Below, one piece after another: positions 26,198 through 36,833 of a stretch of DNA of 64,000 nt. The number at the start of each line of letters is the position of its first letter. The first letter of the stretch is position 1. Under the pieces are notes generated by a model. That model ran no database searches and had not been told where the DNA came from. It saw only the letters and a list, made by a program, of their open reading frames with translations. The position numbers were made by a program, and so were the translations under genes. The stretch is from assembly GCF_918741295.1 (NCBI RefSeq), contig NZ_CAKKNB010000004.1, positions 310,001-374,000 on the forward strand, read 5' to 3'. The DNA is from Aquabacterium sp. CECT 9606 (lineage in GTDB: Bacteria > Pseudomonadota > Gammaproteobacteria > Burkholderiales > Burkholderiaceae_C).

Positions 26198-28312
26198 ATG
26201 GCAGAGATGAACACCGACAACAGCCAATCCGCAGGGATTGACCTTAGCCAGTTTTACCAAGTCTTCTTTGAAGAAGCCGGTGAGAATCTGGACAACATGG
26301 AGCAGCTCCTGCTCGGTCTGGACATCACCCAGGCAGATGACGAAGAGTTGAACGCCATCTTCCGCTGCGCGCACTCGATCAAAGGTGGCGCGGCCACCTT
26401 TGGTTTCAGCGATGTGGCCGAGTTGACCCACCAGATGGAGACGCTGCTGGACAAGCTGCGCCGCCACGAGTTGGCCCCCAATGCGAGCATGGTCGATGTG
26501 CTGCTGGCTTCGGGCGATGCGCTCAAGGCCCAGCTGGCGCGACATCAAGGCAATGGCGGCGATGCGATCGACACCACCGAATTGCTGTTCAATGTGCGTG
26601 CCCTGGTGGCGGGCGAAGCCCCTGTGGCGATCGCCGCCGCGCCAGTGGCGCCGGCCGTTCAAGTTGCAGCGCCTGTGGCCGCCACGCCTGCCAAGGGCAA
26701 GCGTCTGGTCGAACTGCGTGTCGGACCTTTGAGCAACCTGTCTCAGGCCGACGAACTGCGTGACCTGTTCAAGGAAATCGAAGGCCTGGGCACGATCGAG
26801 GATCTGCCCAGCTTGCCTGAACAGCCCAACACCCGCCGCTTCAAGCTGGAAACAGCCTCGGCCGAATCCGACTTGCTGGACCTGTTCACCTTCCACGTGT
26901 CGCGTGAAGAAGTGGTCTTCATGCCCTGGACCGAAGGTGGTGTGGAGGTCGATCCTGACAAGGGCCTGTTCGAGGCAGGCTCCGCTGCCGCTCATGAAGA
27001 GCCCGGCTACGGATTTTTTGACAACGCCCCTGGCGCACCCACAGCCGGGGCTGTAACGGCCTCTTCGGCTTCTGCAGAAGGCTCGTCCGCATCCTCTGCG
27101 GCGGCCAAGCCTGCGGTCAAGGCGGACAAGCCTGCCGCCGGTGGCCTGGAGTCGTCCACCATCCGCGTGTCGGTCGAGAAGGTCGACCAGCTCATCAACC
27201 TGGTGGGCGAACTGGTGATCACACAAGCCATGCTGGCGCAAAACAGCCGTGGTCTGGACCCGGTGCTGTACCAGCAACTGATGAGCGGCCTGACCGACCT
27301 GGACCGCAACACCCGCGATCTGCAAGAAGCCGTGATGTCGATCCGGATGATTCCGATGTCGACGGTGTTCAGCCGCTTTCCGCGCATGCTGCGCGACCTG
27401 GCCAACAAGCTGGGCAAGAAGGTCGAGCTGGTCATGCAAGGTGAATCCACCGAACTGGACAAGGGCCTGGTCGAGAAGATCACCGACCCGCTGACCCACT
27501 TGGTGCGCAATTCTTGCGACCACGGCGTGGAAATGCCCGCCGACCGCTTGGCCAAGGGCAAGCCCGAGGTGGGCACCATCACCCTGGCGGCCTCGCACCA
27601 AGGCGGCTCGATCGTCATTGAAGTGCGCGATGACGGACGCGGCCTGAACCGAGAAAAACTGATCAGCAAGGCGCGCGAGAAAGGCATCGATGCACCGGAC
27701 ACGATGTCGGACACCGACTGCTGGAACCTTATCTTTGCGCCGGGCTTTTCGACTGCCGACGAGGTCACCGACGTGTCGGGACGCGGCGTGGGCATGGACG
27801 TGGTCAAACGCAACATCACCTCGCTGGGCGGCACGGTCGAGATCGATTCGGCCGAAGGCTATGGCATGCGCGTCTCGGTGCGCCTGCCGCTGACCCTGGC
27901 CATCATGGACGGCATGAGTGTGGGCGTGGGCGAAGAGGTCTACATCCTGCCGCTGTCCTCGGTGGTCGAGAGCTTCCAGGTCAATGAAGAGATGGTCAAG
28001 ACCATCGGTGGCTCGGGCCGCGTCGTGGAAGTGCGCGAAGAGTACATGCCGGTGATCGAGCTGGAAAAGGTCTTTGGCGTGCCGCGCTTCGATTGGGAGC
28101 ACACCAGCGGGATCATGGTGGTGGTGGAAGCCGACGGCGGGCGCGTAGCGCTGCTGGTGGACGAACTGCTGGGCCAACAGCAGGTGGTCGTCAAGAACCT
28201 GGAAAGCAACTACCGCAAAGTCAATGATGTCTCGGGGGCCACCATCATGGGTGATGGCCGCGTGGCGTTGATTCTGGACGTTGGCAGCTTGGTGCGTCGT
28301 TCGCGCCATTGA
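26198..28312 (+). CDS. cheA: Chemotaxis histidine kinase CheA
   Basis: 704 residues. P1 Hpt domain with phospho-His59 in 'RCAHSIKGGAATFG'. A P2-like segment at about 167-245. An Ala/Ser linker, then P3 dimerisation from about 325 ('TIRVSVEKVDQLINLVGELV'). P4 kinase with 'HLVRNSCDHGVE' (N box), 'VRDDGRGLN' (G1), 'FAPGFSTADEVTDVSGRGVG' (F and G2 boxes). C-terminal P5 CheW-like domain. It couples receptor state to CheY phosphorylation. No cheR, cheB or cheD is in the window. Confidence 0.96.
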   Translation: MAEMNTDNSQSAGIDLSQFYQVFFEEAGENLDNMEQLLLGLDITQADDEELNAIFRCAHSIKGGAATFGFSDVAELTHQMETLLDKLRRHELAPNASMVDVLLASGDALKAQLARHQGNGGDAIDTTELLFNVRALVAGEAPVAIAAAPVAPAVQVAAPVAATPAKGKRLVELRVGPLSNLSQADELRDLFKEIEGLGTIEDLPSLPEQPNTRRFKLETASAESDLLDLFTFHVSREEVVFMPWTEGGVEVDPDKGLFEAGSAAAHEEPGYGFFDNAPGAPTAGAVTASSASAEGSSASSAAAKPAVKADKPAAGGLESSTIRVSVEKVDQLINLVGELVITQAMLAQNSRGLDPVLYQQLMSGLTDLDRNTRDLQEAVMSIRMIPMSTVFSRFPRMLRDLANKLGKKVELVMQGESTELDKGLVEKITDPLTHLVRNSCDHGVEMPADRLAKGKPEVGTITLAASHQGGSIVIEVRDDGRGLNREKLISKAREKGIDAPDTMSDTDCWNLIFAPGFSTADEVTDVSGRGVGMDVVKRNITSLGGTVEIDSAEGYGMRVSVRLPLTLAIMDGMSVGVGEEVYILPLSSVVESFQVNEEMVKTIGGSGRVVEVREEYMPVIELEKVFGVPRFDWEHTSGIMVVVEADGGRVALLVDELLGQQQVVVKNLESNYRKVNDVSGATIMGDGRVALILDVGSLVRRSRH

Positions 28313-28354
28313 CCTGAACAACCCGCAAGCACTAGACACCTTGGAGAACAAGCC

Positions 28355-28834
28355 ATGGGCATGATGGAAAAACTGGACCTGCAGACCAACACTTTGGCAC
28401 GCGAGTACCTGACCTTTCGACTGGGCGATGAAGAGTACGGCATCGACATCTTGAAGGTGCAGGAAATCCGCGGCTATGAAAACCCCACGCGCATTGCCAA
28501 TGCATCGCACTTCCTCAAGGGTGTTGTCAACCTGCGCGGCACGATTGTCCCTATCGTTGACCTGCGTTTGCGCTTTGGCTGCGCCTCGGCGGAGTACAAC
28601 GCCTTCACGGTGTCCATCGTGCTGCACATCGGTCACCGCACCATCGGCACGGTGGTGGATTCGGTGAGCGACGTGATGGAGATCCCGGCCGAGTCCGTGC
28701 GGCCCGCGCCTGAAATGCATTCGGCCATCGACGCCGGCTTCATCCGTGGGCTGGCCCAGGTGGGCGAGCGCATGGTGATCCTGCTGGACATCGAAGGCCT
28801 GTTGATGAGCCCGGACATGGGCCTGGCTGACTAA
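28355..28834 (+). CDS. cheW: Chemotaxis coupling protein CheW
   Basis: A 159-residue two-lobed SH3-like protein that bridges CheA and receptors. It shows 'YLTFRLGDEEYGIDILKVQEI', 'GVVNLRGTIVPIVDLRLRFG' and the C-terminal 'MVILLDIEGLL'. It follows cheA by 42 bases with GGAGAAC before the ATG. Confidence 0.95.
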   Translation: MGMMEKLDLQTNTLAREYLTFRLGDEEYGIDILKVQEIRGYENPTRIANASHFLKGVVNLRGTIVPIVDLRLRFGCASAEYNAFTVSIVLHIGHRTIGTVVDSVSDVMEIPAESVRPAPEMHSAIDAGFIRGLAQVGERMVILLDIEGLLMSPDMGLAD

Positions 28835-28872
28835 GGCCTTCTCTTTTAACCAAACGCTGATTGGAAATCGAC

Positions 28873-29334
28873 ATGAACACGAAACTTGCTGTGATGTTGT
28901 CTCTGGCTCTCTCGGCGGGGGCGTTCAGCGTCCACGCGGCCGAAGGTGGCGCCACCAAGGATGAAGCCGTGGCCATGGTCAAGAAGGGCGTGGCCCACGT
29001 CAAGTCGGCTGGCAAGGACAAGGCCTATGCCGACATCAGCGACAAGGCCAACGCCGAGTTCCACCATCAGGACCTGTACCTCACGGTCTATTCCCTGGAT
29101 GGCACGGTGAAGGCCCATGGCTCCAATGCCAAGATGATCGGCAAGAACCTGATCGAGTTGAAAGACATCGACGGCAAGGCCTTCGTGAAAGAACGTGTGG
29201 ACATGGCCAAGACCAACGCCACGTTCTGGCAGGACTACAAGTTCACCAACCCCGAAACCAAGAAGATCGAGCCCAAGAGCATGTATTGCGAGAAGCTCGA
29301 AGACACCGTGGTTTGCGGCGGTATCTACAAATAA
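28873..29334 (+). CDS. Periplasmic single-Cache-domain protein
   Basis: 153 residues with a clear signal peptide (MNTKLAVMLSLALSAGAFSVHA) and no transmembrane anchor afterwards. The mature part matches a single Cache (sCache_2-like) ligand-binding domain: 'ADISDKANAEFHHQDLYLTVYS', 'GTVKAHGSNAKMIGKNLIELKD', 'DGKAFVKERVDMAK' and 'WQDYKFTNPETKK'. Two Cys near the end (MYCEKLEDTVVCGG) may form a disulfide. It lies between cheW and a chemoreceptor, so it may present a ligand to that receptor. Ligand unknown. Confidence 0.83.
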   Translation: MNTKLAVMLSLALSAGAFSVHAAEGGATKDEAVAMVKKGVAHVKSAGKDKAYADISDKANAEFHHQDLYLTVYSLDGTVKAHGSNAKMIGKNLIELKDIDGKAFVKERVDMAKTNATFWQDYKFTNPETKKIEPKSMYCEKLEDTVVCGGIYK

Positions 29335-29379
29335 GTGTTTCCCCATCTCGGCGTCTGAGTTGGGCGCAGGAATTTGCAC

Positions 29380-30912
29380 ATGAAACTGCGTACCAAACTC
29401 ATGGCGTCGCCCATCCTGGCGAGCGTCGTCCTTTTCCTGGCCTTGCTCGGCTTTGTCTGGGTGCTGGCCAACGACCGTGAAAATGGTCAGCGCACCCACG
29501 ACAACAGCCTTCAGCAGCAATTGGCCATCGTGGGTGTGGCGGGCAAGCTGTCCGACATCCATGTTTCGCTCTACCGCACCATCGCATTGATCGCCTCGCT
29601 CAGCGAGGACGAGGTCAAGCAGCGCAGGCAAGCCTTGCCGATGGCGGTGGCGGGCATCCAGAAGGCGGTCGCCACCAGCTTCAAAGTGGGAGACCTGAGC
29701 GCCGAGGCGACCAAGTCATTCGAGCAGTCACTCAACGACTATGTCAGGGCCGCGGACAACGCCATCGACCTGTCCACCATGGACCCCAACACCGGCGTGG
29801 CCGCTTTGCAGACGGCCGATGGTTATTTCAAGAAATCGGCTGAGCAGATGTCAGCCTTGGTCTCGCAGGTTCAAAAGCACGCCGAAGGTGAAGTCGAAGC
29901 CCTGGAGTCCAAGTCGCGCGCCACGCAAATCGCCATCGCGGCCATCGCCGGGCTGGCGGGCCTGTGCTCCTTGCTGGTGGCCTGGACCAGCCAGGGCCGC
30001 GTGGTCCATGACCTGCAAATGGCGGTGAAAGCCGCCGATGAAGTGGCCGAAGGGCGCTTCGACCTGGTGCTGGAAAGCCGCAACGACGACGAGATCGGCC
30101 AGTTGCTCAAGGCCTTGGGCCGCATGGTGACTCAGCTGTCTAGTTCCATCAACACCGTGCGCCTGGCCGCCAATTCGATTGGCACGGCGTCCAGTGAAAT
30201 CGCGGCGGGCAACCAGGATCTGAGCCAACGCACCGAGAACACCGCGTCGAGTTTGCAAGAGACCGCCTCTTCGATGGCGCAGTTGACGGGCACCGTGCGC
30301 CACACGGCGGAATCGGCCCGGTCGGCGGATTCATTGGCCAACGCGGCCGCGGATTCCGCACGCCGTGGTGGTGAGGTGATGTCGCAGGTCGTGTCCAACA
30401 TGGCCGAGATTGACACCGCCTCGCGCAAGATCAACGAGATCATCAGCGTGATCGATGGCATTGCCTTCCAGACCAACATCCTGGCCTTGAACGCGGCGGT
30501 GGAAGCCGCGCGGGCTGGCGAGCAGGGCCGTGGCTTCGCGGTCGTGGCCAGCGAAGTGCGCTCATTGGCGCAACGCAGCGCCAGTGCGGCGCGCGAGATC
30601 AAAACGCTGATCAGTGCGTCGTCAGAACGCGTTGAAACCGGTGCGCGCCTGGTGAACGAAGCGGGCAAGTCCATGCACGACATCGTGGAAGGCGTGCAGC
30701 GGGTCACGCAAATCATTGGCGAGATCACACTGGCGGCCGAACAGGAGTCGCAAGGCATCATGCAGGTCAGCACCGCCGTGACGCAGCTCGACCAGATGAC
30801 CCAGCAGAACGCGGCCTTGGTCGAGCAATCGGCCGCGGCGGCGGAAAGCCTGAAGTCCCAGTCGCACACGCTGACCGAAGTGGTCAGCCAGTTTCGCCTG
30901 GTGCCAAACTGA
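29380..30912 (+). CDS. Methyl-accepting chemotaxis protein
   Basis: 510 residues. Transmembrane helix 1 at about 10-30, then a periplasmic four-helix-bundle-type sensor (about 35-185), transmembrane helix 2 at about 188-208, HAMP (about 210-265), and a signalling domain whose hairpin tip is '[45 protein letters not shown]' in pieces. It ends 'QFRLVPN', without the CheR-tethering pentapeptide. The ATG at 29380 with AGGA upstream is preferred over an in-frame TTG six bases earlier. Last gene of the chemotaxis cluster. Confidence 0.93.
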   Translation: MKLRTKLMASPILASVVLFLALLGFVWVLANDRENGQRTHDNSLQQQLAIVGVAGKLSDIHVSLYRTIALIASLSEDEVKQRRQALPMAVAGIQKAVATSFKVGDLSAEATKSFEQSLNDYVRAADNAIDLSTMDPNTGVAALQTADGYFKKSAEQMSALVSQVQKHAEGEVEALESKSRATQIAIAAIAGLAGLCSLLVAWTSQGRVVHDLQMAVKAADEVAEGRFDLVLESRNDDEIGQLLKALGRMVTQLSSSINTVRLAANSIGTASSEIAAGNQDLSQRTENTASSLQETASSMAQLTGTVRHTAESARSADSLANAAADSARRGGEVMSQVVSNMAEIDTASRKINEIISVIDGIAFQTNILALNAAVEAARAGEQGRGFAVVASEVRSLAQRSASAAREIKTLISASSERVETGARLVNEAGKSMHDIVEGVQRVTQIIGEITLAAEQESQGIMQVSTAVTQLDQMTQQNAALVEQSAAAAESLKSQSHTLTEVVSQFRLVPN

Positions 30913-30998
30913 GCGAGCTGCCGTCAGGCCCTCACCGTGGCCTTGTTGAACCATCCCTTGCCCACGGCGCTGGACCACATCCGCAAGTGATGCGGGCC

Positions 30999-31442
30999 TC
31001 AGCTCAGGGCGGCCTGGATGGCGGTGTCGAGCAGTGGCAATTCGGCTTTGACACTGCCCCAGCGCTCATCCGGCACGTCACGTTGCGCCGCACCCCAGAT
31101 GGGCTGGGGAAAGTGCTTGTCATCCGCGTAGCGCGCGATGACGTGCCAATGCAGGTGCGGCACCACATTGCCCAGGCTGGCCAGATTCACCTTGGTGGGG
31201 TGCAGGTGCTCGCGCACCAACGATTCCACTTTGGCCAATGCTTCCATCAGGTAGACGCGGTCCGCCGTCGGCAGGTCGGTGAACTCGGCCGCGTGGTCGT
31301 TCCAGATCACGCGGTAAAAGCCGGGATAGTCGGCATCCAGAACACGGATCACGCGCAGCTTGGGCGTGCGCACGACGAGGCGGCCCCCGTCGGTCACGCA
31401 CAATTCGCAACTGGCCTGACGGGTGGTGTCCAGTTGCCCCAT
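30999..31442 (-). CDS. HIT-family protein
   Basis: A 147-residue histidine-triad nucleotide hydrolase or transferase. The active site is 'NVVPHLHWHVIARY' (HxHxH type). A short Cys-containing N-terminus (CELC) may bind metal. The start ATG at 31442 lies one base after the stop of the upstream oxidoreductase gene, so the two are co-transcribed, a pairing I recall from Burkholderiales genomes. Substrate unknown. Confidence 0.9.
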   Translation of the reverse strand: MGQLDTTRQASCELCVTDGGRLVVRTPKLRVIRVLDADYPGFYRVIWNDHAAEFTDLPTADRVYLMEALAKVESLVREHLHPTKVNLASLGNVVPHLHWHVIARYADDKHFPQPIWGAAQRDVPDERWGSVKAELPLLDTAIQAALS

Positions 31443-31443
31443 G

Positions 31444-34400
31444 TCAGACCAGCACGCGCTCGATGCCACCATCGTTGGCGCGCTTGACGTAGTCGGGCAT
31501 CCAGTTCTCGCCCAGGATCTGGCGCGCCATTTCGACCACGATGTAGTCGGCCTCGAGCAGGCCGTTCTGCAGGTCATCTTCGTAGCGGCTCAGGCCTTGC
31601 AGGCAGCTCGGGCAGGAGGTCAGGATCTTGACGTTTTCCTTGGCGCCAACCTTGCCCTCAGCGCGCAACTGCGCTTCACCCTTGAGGATCTCTTCTTCCT
31701 TGCGGAAGCGGATCTGCGTGGAGATGTCGGGCCGTGTCACGCCCAGGGTGCCTGATTCGCCGCAGCAGCGTTTGGATTCGAGCACGTTGTTGCCCACCAG
31801 CGCCTTCACCGTCTTCATGGGCTCTTGCAGCTTCATGGGGCTGTGGCAGGGGTCGTGGTACAGGTAGGCGTCCTTGCCGGCCAGGGTGATGCCCTTTTCC
31901 AGCAGGTACTCGTGGATGTCGATGATGCGGCAGCCGGGGAAGATCTTGTCGAACTGGTAGCCCTGCAGCTGGTCGTAGCAGGTGCCGCAACTCACGACCA
32001 CCGTCTTGATGTCCAGGTAGTTCAGCGTGTTGGCCACGCGGTGGAACAGCACCCGGTTGTCGGTGATCATCTTCTCGGCCTTGTCGAACTGGCCGGATCC
32101 GCGTTGCGGGTAGCCGCAGCACAGGTAACCCGGTGGCAGCACGGTCTGCACGCCGGCATGCCACAGCATGGCTTGCGTGGCCAGACCGACTTGCGAGAAC
32201 AAGCGCTCGGAGCCACAGCCCGGGAAGTAGAAGACCGCCTCCGTGTCCGCCGCCTGCTTGGGGTTGCGGATGATGGGGACGTAGTCCTTGTCCTCGATGT
32301 CGAGCAGCGCGCGCGCGGTCTTCTTGGGCAGGCCGCCCGGCAACTTCTTGTTGATGAAGTGGATGATCTGCTCTTTGATCGGCGCAGAACCGACCGACGC
32401 CGGCGGTGCGCTGGTCTGCTTGCGGGCCACCACCTTCATCACGTCGTGGGCCACGCGCTGCGCCTTCATGCCCACGCCCACCATGGCCGAGCGGGCCAGC
32501 TTGATGGTCTCGGGGTTGGTGGCGTTGAGCATGAACATGGCCGCGGCATTGCCGGGCCTGAAGCTCTTCTTGCCCATCTTGCGCAGCAGGTTGCGCATGT
32601 TCATCGACACGTCGCCGAAGTCGATGTTGACGGGGCAGGGCGACAGGCACTTGTGGCAGACCGTGCAGTGGTCGGCCACGTCTTCGAACTCTTCCCAGTG
32701 CTTGATGGACACGCCACGGCGCGTCTGCTCTTCGTACAAAAAGGCCTCGACCAGCAGCGAAGTGGCCAGGATCTTGTTGCGCGGGCTGTAGAGCAGGTTG
32801 GCGCGTGGCACGTGGGTGGCGCACACTGGCTTGCACTTGCCGCAGCGCAGGCAGTCTTTCACAGACGTGGCGATCTCGCCGATGTCCGACTGCTGCATGA
32901 TCAGGGACTCGTGCCCCATCAGGCCAAAGCTGGGTGTGTAGGCCTCGCTCAGGTCGGCGTTGTGAACGTCGTCGCCCAGGCCCTTCAGGGCCGCGCCGCG
33001 CAGCAGCTTGCCCTTGTTGAAGCGGCCTTCGGGGTCGACCCTGGCCTTGTAGGCCGTGAAGTCGGCCATCTCGGCATCGCTCAAAAATTCGAGTTTGGTG
33101 ATGCCGATGCCATGTTCGCCCGAGATCACGCCGTCCAGCGAACGCGCCAGCTTCATGATGCGGGCCACGGCTTCGTGCGCCGTCTGCAACATCTCGTAGT
33201 TGTCGCTGTTGACCGGCAGGTTGGTGTGCACATTGCCATCGCCGGCATGCATGTGCAGGGCCGCCCACACGCGACCGCGCAGCACTTCCTTGTGGATGCG
33301 CTTGGCCTCGGCCAGGATGGGTTCCATGGCCGAACCGCTGAAGATCTTGGCGAACTCGTCGCGCAACTCGCGCTTCCAGCTCACGCGGATCGACCAGGTC
33401 TGCAGCAGGTTGAACACCGTGTCGCCGTCTTGCGGGGCGTAAGTGCCGTTGCGGTGCTGCTCATACCCTAGCGCGGCCAGTTCATCGCCCACTTGCGCCA
33501 AGGGCGCGTCGATGCGCTCGTGCAGGAACTGCCACTTGGCCTTGGTCTCGTCCAGCAGAACCAGGGCGCGTTGCACGCGCTCTTCCAATTGCTCGGGGCT
33601 GGGCAGCTCGCTCGTGTCCTCGACCTTGCCCAAGGGCAGGTGGCCGTTGGACATGAAGGCTTTGAGGCGATCCAGCAATTGCAGCTTGTTGCGCAGGCTC
33701 AACTCGATGTTGATGCGCTCGATGCCCAGGGTGTACTCGCCCATGCGTGGCAGCGGGATCACGACGTCTTCGTTGACCTTGAAGGCGTTGGTGTGCTTGG
33801 CGATGGCGGCGGTGCGCTTGCGGTCGGCCCAAAACTTCTTGCGGGCGTCGGCGCTCACGGCCACGAAGCCTTCGCCGCTGCGGCCATTGGCAAAGCGGAT
33901 GACCTCGCTGGTGGCCAAGGCCACGCGGTTCTCGTCGTCGCCCACGATGTCGCCGATCAGGACCATCTTGGGCAGCACGCCGCGCTTGCTCTTGGTGGCA
34001 TAGCCCACAGCGCGCAGGTAACGGTCGTCCAGGTGTTCCAGGCCAGCCAGGATGGCGCCGCCGGGCTGGGCCATCTCCTTGAACATGAAGTCCTTGATCT
34101 CGACGATCGAGGGCACGGCGTCCTTGGGGTTGCCGAAGAACTCCAGGCACACGGTGCGCACGTGATCGGGCATGCGGTGCACGACCCAGCGCGCGCTGGT
34201 GATCAGGCCGTCGCAGCCTTCCTTCTGGATGCCGGGCAAGCCGGCCAGGAACTTGTCGGTGACGTCCTTCCCCAGGCCTTCCTTGCGGAAAGTGCGGCCG
34301 GGGATGTCCAGGCGCTCGGTGCGGATCGGCGTCTTGCCATCGGCCTGGAAATACTTCAGCTCGAAGCTGGCCATGGGCGCGTCGTGGATCTTGCCCAGGT

Positions 34401-35433
34401 TGTGGTTAAGGCGCACGACTTCCAGCCATTGGGCGTCGGGCGTGACCATGCGCCAGCTGGCCAGGTTGTCCAGGGCGGTGCCCCACAGCACAGCTTTCTT
34501 GCCACCGGCGTTCATGGCGATGTTGCCGCCCACGCACGAAGCTTCGGCCGAGGTGGGGTCCACCGCGAACACAAAGCCTGAGCGCTCGGCCGCATCGGCC
34601 ACGCGTTGCGTGACCACGCCCGCGCCAGTCCAGACGGTGGCCACCGGGTGGTCGACGCCTGGCAGGCTGACCATCTCGACCTCGGTCATCTGCTCCAGCT
34701 TTTCGGTGTTGATGACCGCGCTGCGCCACGTCAAGGGCACGGCGCCGCCGGTATAGCCCGTGCCACCTCCGCGCGGGATGATGGTGAGTTCCAGCTCGAC
34801 GCAGCCCTTGACCAGGGCGGCCATTTCTTCTTCGGTGTCGGGCGTGAGCACGACGAAGGGGTACTCGACGCGCCAGTCGGTGGCGTCGGTCACGTGCGAG
34901 ACGCGGCTCAGACCATCGAACTTGATGTTGTCGCCAGCGGTGACCTTGCCCAGCGTCTTGCGGGCGCGCTGGCGCAGGTCGTACACGTGCTTGAAGTTGA
35001 GCGCGAAGCGGTCGATACAGGCGCGGGCGGCCACCAGCAACTCGCCCACCAGGGTGTCGCGGTTGGCATCAGCCGGGTTGCTGGACGGCGTGCGGCGCTT
35101 GTCGATCTCGCTCAGGCGGTGGTGCAGGGCATCGATCAGCTGTGCGCGGCGCTTGGGGTTGTCCAGCAAATCATCTTGCAGGTAGGGGTTGCGCTGCACG
35201 ACCCAGATGTCGCCCAGCACTTCATACAGCATGCGGGCGGAGCGGCCGGTCTGGCGCTCGGTGCGCAACTGGCTCAGCAGTTCCCAGGCGCGCAGGCCGA
35301 GCAGGCGCTGCACGATTTCGCGGTCGGAAAACGAGGTGTAGTTGTAGGGGATTTCGCGCAAGCGCGGCGCGCCGTCGGCGTGGGCCTCGGCTGCATTGTC
35401 GGGTATTTGGGTCAGCGGGAGCGGTGCGTTCAT
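31444..35433 (-). CDS. Large FAD-linked oxidase / iron-sulfur oxidoreductase fusion (DUF3683-type)
   Basis: 1329 residues. An N-terminal DUF3683-like region (about 1-165) is followed by a PP-loop FAD domain ('[17 protein letters not shown]') and the GlcD/D-lactate dehydrogenase C-terminal domain ('[14 protein letters not shown]', '[14 protein letters not shown]'). Two 4Fe-4S motifs follow ('[11 protein letters not shown]', '[13 protein letters not shown]'), then two CCG domains ('CGSERLF...CCGYP', 'SCGTCYDQL...CCGESG'). It looks like GlcD, GlcF and a heterodisulfide-reductase-type module in one chain, probably a 2-hydroxyacid dehydrogenase feeding quinone. The start at 35433 gives MNAPLPLTQ. 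Substrate not determinable. Confidence 0.92.
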   Translation of the reverse strand: MNAPLPLTQIPDNAAEAHADGAPRLREIPYNYTSFSDREIVQRLLGLRAWELLSQLRTERQTGRSARMLYEVLGDIWVVQRNPYLQDDLLDNPKRRAQLIDALHHRLSEIDKRRTPSSNPADANRDTLVGELLVAARACIDRFALNFKHVYDLRQRARKTLGKVTAGDNIKFDGLSRVSHVTDATDWRVEYPFVVLTPDTEEEMAALVKGCVELELTIIPRGGGTGYTGGAVPLTWRSAVINTEKLEQMTEVEMVSLPGVDHPVATVWTGAGVVTQRVADAAERSGFVFAVDPTSAEASCVGGNIAMNAGGKKAVLWGTALDNLASWRMVTPDAQWLEVVRLNHNLGKIHDAPMASFELKYFQADGKTPIRTERLDIPGRTFRKEGLGKDVTDKFLAGLPGIQKEGCDGLITSARWVVHRMPDHVRTVCLEFFGNPKDAVPSIVEIKDFMFKEMAQPGGAILAGLEHLDDRYLRAVGYATKSKRGVLPKMVLIGDIVGDDENRVALATSEVIRFANGRSGEGFVAVSADARKKFWADRKRTAAIAKHTNAFKVNEDVVIPLPRMGEYTLGIERINIELSLRNKLQLLDRLKAFMSNGHLPLGKVEDTSELPSPEQLEERVQRALVLLDETKAKWQFLHERIDAPLAQVGDELAALGYEQHRNGTYAPQDGDTVFNLLQTWSIRVSWKRELRDEFAKIFSGSAMEPILAEAKRIHKEVLRGRVWAALHMHAGDGNVHTNLPVNSDNYEMLQTAHEAVARIMKLARSLDGVISGEHGIGITKLEFLSDAEMADFTAYKARVDPEGRFNKGKLLRGAALKGLGDDVHNADLSEAYTPSFGLMGHESLIMQQSDIGEIATSVKDCLRCGKCKPVCATHVPRANLLYSPRNKILATSLLVEAFLYEEQTRRGVSIKHWEEFEDVADHCTVCHKCLSPCPVNIDFGDVSMNMRNLLRKMGKKSFRPGNAAAMFMLNATNPETIKLARSAMVGVGMKAQRVAHDVMKVVARKQTSAPPASVGSAPIKEQIIHFINKKLPGGLPKKTARALLDIEDKDYVPIIRNPKQAADTEAVFYFPGCGSERLFSQVGLATQAMLWHAGVQTVLPPGYLCCGYPQRGSGQFDKAEKMITDNRVLFHRVANTLNYLDIKTVVVSCGTCYDQLQGYQFDKIFPGCRIIDIHEYLLEKGITLAGKDAYLYHDPCHSPMKLQEPMKTVKALVGNNVLESKRCCGESGTLGVTRPDISTQIRFRKEEEILKGEAQLRAEGKVGAKENVKILTSCPSCLQGLSRYEDDLQNGLLEADYIVVEMARQILGENWMPDYVKRANDGGIERVLV

Positions 35434-35585
35434 GTCGAGGCGCCAGGCGCGGCCGGGGTGAAAAAACGGCGGCAAGGAGTGCGAAAAGCAGGGTGCGGAC
35501 GGTTTTCGCGCCTGAGGGGGGATGTTACCGCAGCAGGTGATCTCCCGGACCGGGTGGGCTCGCGGGGCCGGTATGCTGTGGTGTT

Positions 35586-36365
35586 ATGAATCCGACCCCC
35601 AAAGCGCTTTTGACGCCCTGGCCTTACCCACGCTGGATCGCTCACCGGGGCGCTGGCAAATTGGCCCCTGAGAACACCCTGGCGGCGTTTCGCCTGGGCG
35701 CCAAGCACGGGTTTCGCATGTTCGAGTGCGATGTCAAGCTCAGCGCGGATGGCGAGCCCTTTTTGCTGCACGACTCGGATTTGAACCGGACCACGTCCGG
35801 TTTGGGCGCCGCGGGCCGGCTGCGCTGGGACGAATTGTCCAGGCTGGACGCCGGCAGCTGGCACAGCCCGCCTTACGCCGGCGAGCCCTTGCTCAGGCTG
35901 GAAGCCCTGGCCCGGTGGCTTCAAGCCAACGACCTGATGGTCAATCTTGAAATCAAGCCTTCACCTGGGCAAGAGGCATTGACCGGGGCGGTGGTGGCGC
36001 GCGAAGCGGCCCGCTGGTGGGCTGGCCAGGCGGTGCCGCCCTTGCTGAGTTCCTTCAGCGTCGAGGCGCTGCGCGCGGCCCAGCAAGCGAACTTGGGCCT
36101 TCCCAAGGCGCTGTTGCTGGAAGAACTCCGGCCAACCTGGCTGAGCGAGGCCCTCGAGCTGGGCTGTGTGGCAGTCGTGTTGCACCACCCCCATCTGAAC
36201 AGCGAGAACATGGCCCAGGCCCACGCGGCAGGCCTGAAAATGCTGACGTACACCGTCAATGACGCTGCGCGCGCCCAAGCCTTGTGGGCCGATGGGCTGG
36301 ATGGATTGATCACCGATGCCGTGGACAAGTTGGCGCCAGACCACCCAAGCGGGGGCACCTGCTGA
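35586..36365 (+). CDS. ugpQ: Glycerophosphodiester phosphodiesterase
   Basis: A 259-residue GDPD TIM barrel hydrolysing glycerophosphodiesters to glycerol-3-phosphate and an alcohol. Catalytic motifs: 'WIAHRGAGKLAPENTLAAF' (first His and Glu), 'MFECDVKLSADG' (metal Glu/Asp) and 'FLLHDSDLNRTT' (second His), with 'MVNLEIKP' downstream. No signal peptide, so a cytoplasmic UgpQ-like enzyme is likelier than periplasmic GlpQ. It ends 81 bases before the carrier protein of the polyene cluster and might be read through into it. Confidence 0.93.
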   Translation: MNPTPKALLTPWPYPRWIAHRGAGKLAPENTLAAFRLGAKHGFRMFECDVKLSADGEPFLLHDSDLNRTTSGLGAAGRLRWDELSRLDAGSWHSPPYAGEPLLRLEALARWLQANDLMVNLEIKPSPGQEALTGAVVAREAARWWAGQAVPPLLSSFSVEALRAAQQANLGLPKALLLEELRPTWLSEALELGCVAVVLHHPHLNSENMAQAHAAGLKMLTYTVNDAARAQALWADGLDGLITDAVDKLAPDHPSGGTC

Positions 36366-36446
36366 AACCTGATCTGGCTTATCATCCAGGGAGCACCCGT
36401 CCCACGCGGCCGGGGCGGCGCCTTTTCCTTGATTCCAGACACGTCC

Positions 36447-36779
36447 ATGCAGATTTCAGCGCAAAACCCGGCCACCGAAGGCGCAGTTTCCACCCCGTCG
36501 ACCTTGGGGGCAGCCCCCGTTGATCCAGTGCTGGAGTTGGAGCTGACCGAGTTGATCATCCAGTCGCTGAACCTCGACCTGACGGCGGCCGAGGTCGACC
36601 CTCAGGGCCCCATCTATGGCGACGGCCTTGGCCTGGATTCCATCGACATCCTGGAAATTGCGCTGGTGGTGTCCAAAAAATACGGCTTTCAGCTGCGTTC
36701 CGACGATGAGCGCAATGTGCAGATCTTCAGTTCGCTGCGCAGCCTGGCCCAGCACGTCGGCGCGCACCGTACCAAATAA
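36447..36779 (+). CDS. Acyl carrier protein of the polyene cluster
   Basis: 110 residues. An unstructured N-terminus of about 25 residues is followed by a four-helix carrier domain with the phosphopantetheine serine in 'GDGLGLDSIDILEIAL' (Ser65). It would carry the growing polyene as a thioester. ATG at 36447 is chosen; a TTG at 36429 is in frame. It is the only carrier protein found in the cluster. APE systems I know often have two (ApeE and ApeF). Confidence 0.93.
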   Translation: MQISAQNPATEGAVSTPSTLGAAPVDPVLELELTELIIQSLNLDLTAAEVDPQGPIYGDGLGLDSIDILEIALVVSKKYGFQLRSDDERNVQIFSSLRSLAQHVGAHRTK

Positions 36780-36833
36780 TCAAGCCCGGCCCTTCAACCG
36801 GTTCTGATTTTTGCAGTTCAAACGCTCACGGCC

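Noticed and set aside
26117..28720. 867-residue open frame on the minus strand across cheA and cheW
   Set aside because: It is the reverse-strand shadow of cheA/cheW in GC-rich DNA; the translation is His/Val/Asp-rich and matches no domain, while cheA shows all kinase motifs.
31825..33471. 548-residue and neighbouring open frames opposite the flavin/Fe-S oxidoreductase
   Set aside because: No recognisable domains; the minus strand has FAD and iron-sulfur motifs.
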